Shown: positions 8,451 through 13,693 of the stretch, piece by piece
How positions within the stretch are numbered: the stretch's first letter is position 1
How the letters are laid out: every line of letters begins with the position of its first letter
Notes under the pieces: model-generated
What the model was told of the DNA's origin: nothing
Seen by the model: only the letters and a program-made list of their open reading frames with translations
The model's database searches: none
Source of the DNA: Oehlia diaphana
Lineage: Eukaryota > Glomeromycota > Glomeromycetes > Glomerales > Glomeraceae
DNA length: 13,693 bases
NCBI GenBank assembly: GCA_003833135.1
Contig: QZLH01000606.1
Coordinates: forward strand, 1 to 13,693
Reading direction: 5' to 3'
Position numbers and translations under genes: made by a program

Positions 8451-8695
8451 GTGTCCACACTTCAGTACTTAAAAGATTAGATACTTTTTGTTCCTATAGT
8501 ATAATAATGCGTGTCAAATAATGATATACTGTATAAGCGATTGAAGTGACTTTCTTTAATCATTTATGATATTACATTCAACCATAAGCTCCTGATAATG
8601 TAAAGTATTTATAACATAATAATTTACGATATTGTGCATATTTTTGATAGAAGAATTAGAAGTCTCGTCCTTAACTTCTGAATAATACTTTCATG

Positions 8696-9047
8696 CCCTA
8701 TAAAAAAAATTTACTTAAAATATATTTTAATTTTCTTATTTTATACTTAAAATATACTGAAAATTGAATTTTCGCAAAATTTGAATTAAATTGTATTTAA
8801 TATATACTTAAAATATATTTTAAAATTTACACTTAAATTTTACCTATTTCAGTATATTTTAAGGATATTTAAAATAAGAATATTTTAAGTATATTATTAT
8901 ATACTTAATTATACTTAAATAATATTTAATTTTTGCCTATTTCAGTATATTTTAAGTATAAAATAAAAATTTTAAATAAATTTTAAATATAAAATAAAAT
9001 TTTAAGTTTATTTTAAGTATATTTTGGCAAAAATATTTTTTATAGGG
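8696..9047. mobile_element. 352-bp MITE-like element with CCCTATAAAAAA ends
   Basis: The left end CCCTATAAAAAAAATTTACT and the right end, ending in ATTTTTTATAGGG, are inverted. Inside, TTTCAGTATATTTTAAG occurs twice in direct orientation (about 8847 and 8940) and its reverse complement CTTAAAATATACTGAAA near 8746, so most of the element can fold on itself. It is extremely AT-rich with no coding capacity. No clear target-site duplication is seen (flanks TTTCATG and ATAATTTG). This is a non-autonomous DNA element by structure; its transposase family is unknown. Confidence 0.7.
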
Positions 9048-10400
9048 ATAATTTGCTTATAGGTATATTAGCTTTGTCATTGAGACCACACTTTTCTAAG
9101 AAGAATTTGAATAATTTTTTCTCAAAACAAGGTGGAGTTGCATAAAACTTGCATGAATATCAACCAGCATGTATCTGAAAAATTTAAGAAAAGATAATTC
9201 AAAGTTCAAAGTGGAATTAATTTGATATTGATAAAATCTCAGCCTAATATTTTTTTGAGACTTTTGTCTACTTTCTTTACCTGTTGGTTTCTTTAGATAA
9301 AACTATTAGTTAATGGTTTCCTTTTCTTACCAAAATAATTTTAAGTATGAATAGATTTAACATCAGCTTTCTTATGCAAGTTTACTGACATTTGCTGAAC
9401 TATTCACTTGAGAATTCTACAATAAAAGGCTAATCATATTCTGAATTATTAAAACTGAGCTGAATATCTGGGCAAAAGATTTCTAATATAAAGTGAATGC
9501 TTTTAAAAGATTGATTAACCTAATTTTTGCATATAATTTAGTGTAGATCTGATTTTATTTTTACATTGACTAAACATATTTTCTCTAGAAGAATCAGATT
9601 ATCTTTCCAGTATAGGATCATATAAATTGTAAAAATTTGGAACATATTATTTTTCACTTCTGAAAAGTTTTCTGATCTACGTGAATCGTATATTTTAATA
9701 TTTTATGTTAAAACTAATATTTGATCACAAGTAAAGAGAGAAAATAGATAGATTTTATAAAATAGTTCAAAATTGTTTATGGAACAAAAGTTATCAATAT
9801 GGATATAAAATGCATGCAAATAAAAATAGAATTTCACATAATAAGGTATACTAAAATTATATCTATAATTGCTTATTAACTTCGATTTAGAAAGTGGTAT
9901 CTAATACTTTCTTGCAACTTTACAATAATATATGTCTATATCATCTGAAGCAATTTTTAATCTAACTTCTTAATTAGTTTTTGAATTATAGTTTGAAATA
10001 ATATTAAGAGCAATAAATCTTTTGTTTTATTAGATATAACAATAAAAATATGGCTTTTTTTTGCATAATAATTATGAATAGAATATGTCTTTATACATTA
10101 CATCTGGATTAGATTCATATTTACAGTATTCCTTCTACTGTATTTTTCAGTAGTAAGTATACTCTTTACATACTTTGGATCAGAATTTGGAAATACTTGC
10201 ATTATTAGGAATATGAATATTGAAAAATACTAATAATAACAACCTATAGAGACAAAGAATATAATGGAAAATTTGATTAATATATTCTTTAACTTCTTTT
10301 ATATTAGCTAGCATAAATAGAATATCTTAATAGTTCGCTATTTTATTATTAAAAATTAAAGTTGACTTCTTATTATTTTTTACAGTATATTTATTGCAGT
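9048..10400. other. Gene-free AT-rich region
   Basis: No open frame of useful length, no tRNA-like box B and no splice-linked coding pattern was found. The only structure noted is a small hairpin at about 10126-10142, TACAGTA...TACTGTA. Confidence 0.5.
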
Positions 10401-10544
10401 TATAGGTCTAAATCATGACAGGTCAAAATTTTGACAGTTTACCCATTATGCAGAATTATGCAGAATTATGCAGAATTATGTGATATTTTGGCCAGTATTA
10501 AAATTCAAAATTTTGACCTGTTACAATTTTGACTAGATCCTATT
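10401..10544. mobile_element. ~144-bp inverted-repeat element with internal 10-bp tandem repeat
   Basis: ACAGGTCAAAATTTTGA (10418-10434) and TCAAAATTTTGACCTGT (10505-10521) are perfect 17-bp inverted repeats. Outside them, TATAGGTCTA on the left matches, inverted, TAGATCCTATT on the right, placing the borders near 10401 and 10544. Between the arms are three exact tandem copies of ATGCAGAATT (10448-10477), then TTTTGGCCAG. This fits a short MITE that acquired an internal microsatellite-like expansion. Confidence 0.65.
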
Positions 10545-11052
10545 TATCGTAATTTTCAATATTTATCAGGTAATTTTTACCCTCATATTTAATCACTTAA
10601 TTTATCATTATTTTATTCCTTTAATTACAAAGTGAAAAAAAAGTGGCTGAATAAGGGTGCCAAAAAACTTTAAAAGCTTTAATTAGGTCATAATAAAAAT
10701 TTTTGGAATGTTATTTAGTATACCATTTCAATATAATACCTTAGCAAAAAAGTTTAAAATAAAAATAAATATTATATTATTCAAGAATAATAAGTAGTAA
10801 ATACTAATTATTAAATATATTTGCTAATATCATTCTAATAAAGAGAAGATTTATAGATAGAAAAGCAGACAAAAAAAAAGAGTATAATATTTACTGAAAA
10901 AAATGTTTGTGAATATTATGCAAACAAAATAGACAATAGCTTTTAAATATAATTTTTGTAATTTACATGTAAATAAGTGCTATTTGAAAGCAAATTATTA
11001 GTGTTGTTAAATCCAAGCTAGATCAAATGAACTGAACTAAACTGGTAGAAGT
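10545..11052. other. Gene-free AT-rich region
   Basis: No coding, RNA-gene or strong repeat signal was found in this stretch up to the first minisatellite array. Confidence 0.45.
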
Positions 11053-11176
11053 CAGTCCAATCCAACTTATAAGTTTTTAATTGTAATCCATCCAACTATA
11101 AAAGTTTCAAGTTGCAGTCTAGTCTGACTTAAAAATTTTAAGTTACAGTTCAATCTGACTTAATAATTTTAAGTTG
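11053..11176. repeat. Degenerate ~31-bp minisatellite, left array
   Basis: About four units of 30-32 bp. The best pair, 11115-11145 and 11146-11176, are both 31 bp and share CTGACTTAA.AATTTTAAGTT. Units start at about 11053, 11083, 11115 and 11146. The unit resembles, in the same orientation, that of the array at 11899-12105, so the two arrays probably belong to one element or one dispersed family. Confidence 0.65.
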
Positions 11177-11898
11177 ATGGAGTTGATAGGATTGATAAAA
11201 CTAATAACAAATTTTTATTAATTATTTTTATATTGTATTTAATAATTAAGTAATTAATATAAATACATAATACATTAATATTTAATACATGTAATTTAAA
11301 ATATTTATTAAGAATCTTATAATTTTATTTATTCATAAATTGTAATATTTATATAATCATTAAAATAAACTATATATATTTGAATTTTTTAATTACTATT
11401 TAATAGTGCTATCCAAGAATTTAATAATGTACAATTACCTAATTTATTTCTTTTTTTGCTAATCAATTCTTAAAAGTTTATTTGCTAAAAATTGACGTTA
11501 CAGGTATTCAAATATAATTATAAGCTATCTTTGCTAAAATTGGATATTACATTTTATAATCTTTGAATGAATACCATTATTATTATATAATTTTTTAAAA
11601 ATTGCCAAATAACACTTAACATACAAAATGGAATGACTTTTTTTTGAATTTCTAGAATATTTTTCTATCAGTTTTTTGTCTTTCTGTCATCAAATATTTT
11701 ATTATTTCCATCTTTAAGTTTTCTAAATTATCATTTATAATATAATTAGAATTGTTTATTGATTAGAAATGACTAATTATACAAAGAAAAAAAATATTAT
11801 TGTTAAAATGTGAGAAAATATTTAAAATTGTCTGATTATCATAGATCATAATGAAATGACATTATTGATTCAATGTATACTAGTTATCAACTTTATGG
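11177..11898. other. AT-rich core between minisatellite arrays
   Basis: About 720 bp of very AT-rich sequence without a usable open frame. Its position between two related arrays suggests it is the interior of a larger non-autonomous element. No transposase remnant is recognised. Confidence 0.4.
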
Positions 11899-12105
11899 TT
11901 CAGCTCAGCTTAATTTACATTAGTCTGACTTATAAATTCAAGTCATATCAGTTAGTTCAATCCAACTTGAATTATCAATTAGTCCAGTTCAATTCTACTC
12001 AAATTATCTATTAGTTCAGTTTAATTCAACTTGAATTATCCATCAGTTTAGTTCAGTCTAACTTGAGATTTTATTAGTTCAGCTTAACTTTAGTCTCAAG
12101 TTGGA
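11899..12105. repeat. Degenerate 32-bp minisatellite, right array
   Basis: Units of 32, 32, 32, 32 and 31 bp start at 11923, 11955, 11987, 12019 and 12051, with partial units at both ends. The shared core is GTTCAATTCAACTTGAATTATC followed by a TTAGTTCA-like end. The outer edge TCAAGTTGGACCAAACCAGAC is loosely inverted relative to the left edge of the left array (CTGG...CCAATCCAACTT), as terminal repeats would be. Confidence 0.7.
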
Positions 12106-12222
12106 CCAAACCAGACTTTTAATAATATTACAAATTATTATTGAAAGAAATTAGATAAAAAAACTTAACAAAAATACTAAAAGTATTTTCTTTGATGATT
12201 TTAAAACTCTGAAAAGGTAATT

Positions 12223-12460
12223 TTATTACTTGTTCTTATGTCCTTATAAATCTCTATATAAAATTTTTGAACTCTTTACCTTTTTTATTTTTTTTATATA
12301 TACTATATATTGATTATACTATATATCAATTATATTAACTATATATATAATTATATAATTATATTTGTCCAAGTGGTATATCATAGAAAAATTTTGATTT
12401 TTTTCCTAGAACTTTTATATTTTATAAGGACTCATAAAATCATAGAAACAAGTAGTAAAA
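12223..12460. repeat. Long imperfect inverted repeat (possible MITE)
   Basis: TTACTTGTTCTTATGTCCTT with its AT-rich continuation (about 12225-12262) pairs with the stretch around 12412-12459 containing AAGGACTCATAAAATCATAG and ACAAGTAGTAAA. The loop of about 150 nt is TATA-rich (12290-12370). Further short hairpins built on ATAGAAAC/GTTTCTAT and ATTTCTAT/ATAGAAAT follow up to about 12543. This is hairpin-forming repeat DNA without coding capacity. Confidence 0.5.
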
Positions 12461-13517
12461 AACTCAATAAATTAAACTAAGAAGCTCAAAAATGATATCA
12501 AGATTGTTTCTATAAGCATTTCTATGAATTTTTTTTATAGAAATAGAGAATTTTCATAGGGACGCTTAGAAAAAATAGCATACTTATTACCTTGATCTAG
12601 ATTAAACTATGATTGGACTTCAGATGTACTTACAACATTCTGCTAATATATCATTAACAAATAGGCAATAATTAGGTTGTAAGATAATATACAGTAGGTT
12701 AGCTATGATAATGCAATTTTTTTATATTTTGCATTTCAAATTCTCTGACTTGTAAGTTAGCAAAAATCACGTGACTGATGCAGTAAAATTAATATAAATT
12801 TCAGCTAACATTATTCCATAATTTTGGCCAGATTTTCAAATATAATAATTTGACATCTAAGCTAGTATACAAATTAGTTTAAATAGAAATACTCTAATTT
12901 TCTGCCAGTTCTAAGGAAAGTTTTATGATATTATTATGACACCATCAAGTTACTAAGCTAGATCTTTAAATTATATATCCTAAAGATTAACTAAAATTAT
13001 AGTATAATGTCAGCCAAAATTAATCCCAAATTTACTGTATTACCTGATACAATATTTTTTTTTACTATATTTCAGCATTTTGGCAGATAATAAAATAGGT
13101 AAAAAAGAAAAGCACCTTTAACACCTTAACAAATAACCAAAAAGATCCAGAAGCAAGTAAACAAAAAAATAACTCTTTATTAATAAAAAAGATATATAAG
13201 TATGTAAATAGAAAGACTGATATTTTTTTAATATTAAAAAAGCTAAAGACAAAGAAATAAAACGTAATTATCAGATTATGCACTATTAGATTAAAGAATA
13301 TAATTACTATTAGATTATGAAATTATCTATTTTATCAAAGTACTATAGAATAAGGAAAAAAGCTCATGATCAGATGTGCTTACTGATTAGTAACAATTGG
13401 TAGTATAGTTAGACTTATAGAAAGACAAAAATATTATTGACAATGTTATAGCAGATCTAATAAACATTATTCTGAATTTATTAAATTCATCAATTCTAAA
13501 AGGAAAGGAATGGGAGG
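12461..13517. other. Gene-free AT-rich region with one CACGTG
   Basis: No supported gene. GTTAGCAAAAATCACGTGAC (CACGTG at 12768-12773) and a nearby GCTAAC are inverted and sit beside TTTTGGCCAG, the same motif set seen in other repeats of this window. A 72-codon minus-strand frame at 13065-13283 is phenylalanine-rich low-complexity sequence from A tracts and is not called. Confidence 0.45.
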
Positions 13518-13693
13518 AAAAAAAAAAAAAAAAATAATTTTTTTATAAATCACTAATTTTTATTTACTTTTATTTTTATTTGTATTGGTATTTTGATGAT
13601 TGCATCCTTCTGGGTGGATATAGCTTATGGTAATTTGTTTGTATGATATATAAATTTAATATCAATAAAGCATATATAGATCATTAAAAAAAA
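13518..13693 (+). mobile_element. Possible retroelement or transcript 3' tail with AATAAA and oligo-A
   Basis: A 17-nt A tract (13518-13534) is followed by about 150 bp that includes TTCTGGGTGGATATAGC. It ends with AATAAA at 13664-13669 and an A8 run reaching the window edge. A polyadenylation signal about 17 nt before an A run is the structure of a non-LTR retrotransposon or processed-transcript end inserted in the plus orientation. No reverse transcriptase sequence is present, so if this is an element it is a 5'-truncated fragment. The A run may continue outside the window. Confidence 0.35.

Noticed and set aside
13065..13283. 72-codon minus-strand phenylalanine-rich frame
   Set aside because: Low-complexity translation of A-rich DNA with no domain; typical of chance open frames.
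1..13693. tRNA, rRNA or CRISPR array
   Set aside because: No GGTTCRA-type box B with matching acceptor stem, no rRNA-like conserved segment, and the tandem repeats are contiguous minisatellites without unique spacers.

Overview
This is a eukaryotic nuclear window, most likely from a fungus. The evidence is short GT-AG introns (69, 78, 84 and 85 nt, plus one of 472 nt), very AT-rich intergenic DNA, and intergenic space packed with small inverted-repeat elements carrying CACGTG and TTGGCCA motifs. That mix resembles arbuscular mycorrhizal fungi (Glomeromycotina, Rhizophagus or Gigaspora type). This placement is inference from composition and style, not from a marker gene.

Layout. Bases 1-900 are repeat-derived and promoter DNA: a 49-nt palindrome, a decayed short reading frame, a CACGTG-bearing inverted-repeat element, a 20-nt A tract, two CACGTG boxes and a TATA box. 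Gene 1 (plus strand, 1351-4135, three exons, 742 aa) encodes a multidomain protein: an N-terminal helical bundle resembling the fungal HeLo-like/MLKL-type domain, a coiled coil, an FW..F / V.W..F module with an EF-hand-like loop, a beta-rich region, and two Tudor/SH3-like barrels. Gene 2 (minus strand, 6038-4523, three exons, 450 aa) lies tail to tail with gene 1. It encodes a SETD3/Rubisco-LSMT-type SET methyltransferase with an added C-terminal MYND zinc finger. A third, short spliced gene candidate (6824-7030, 45 aa) has a strong start context and clean splice sites but no recognised family.

From about 7.0 kb to the end I see no convincing coding sequence. This part holds several non-autonomous repeat elements: a 352-bp MITE-like element with CCCTATAAAAAA ends; a ~144-bp element with 17-bp inverted repeats around a 10-bp tandem repeat; two degenerate 31-32 bp minisatellite arrays flanking a ~0.7-kb AT core; a long imperfect hairpin; and, at the right edge, an AATAAA plus oligo-A tail that looks like a retrotransposon or transcript 3' end.

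The two main genes need not share a pathway; their convergent order only suggests overlapping 3' ends. The most interesting item is gene 1, whose order (helical bundle, EF-hand-like module, Tudor-like barrels) suggests an undescribed fungal signalling or cell-death adaptor.
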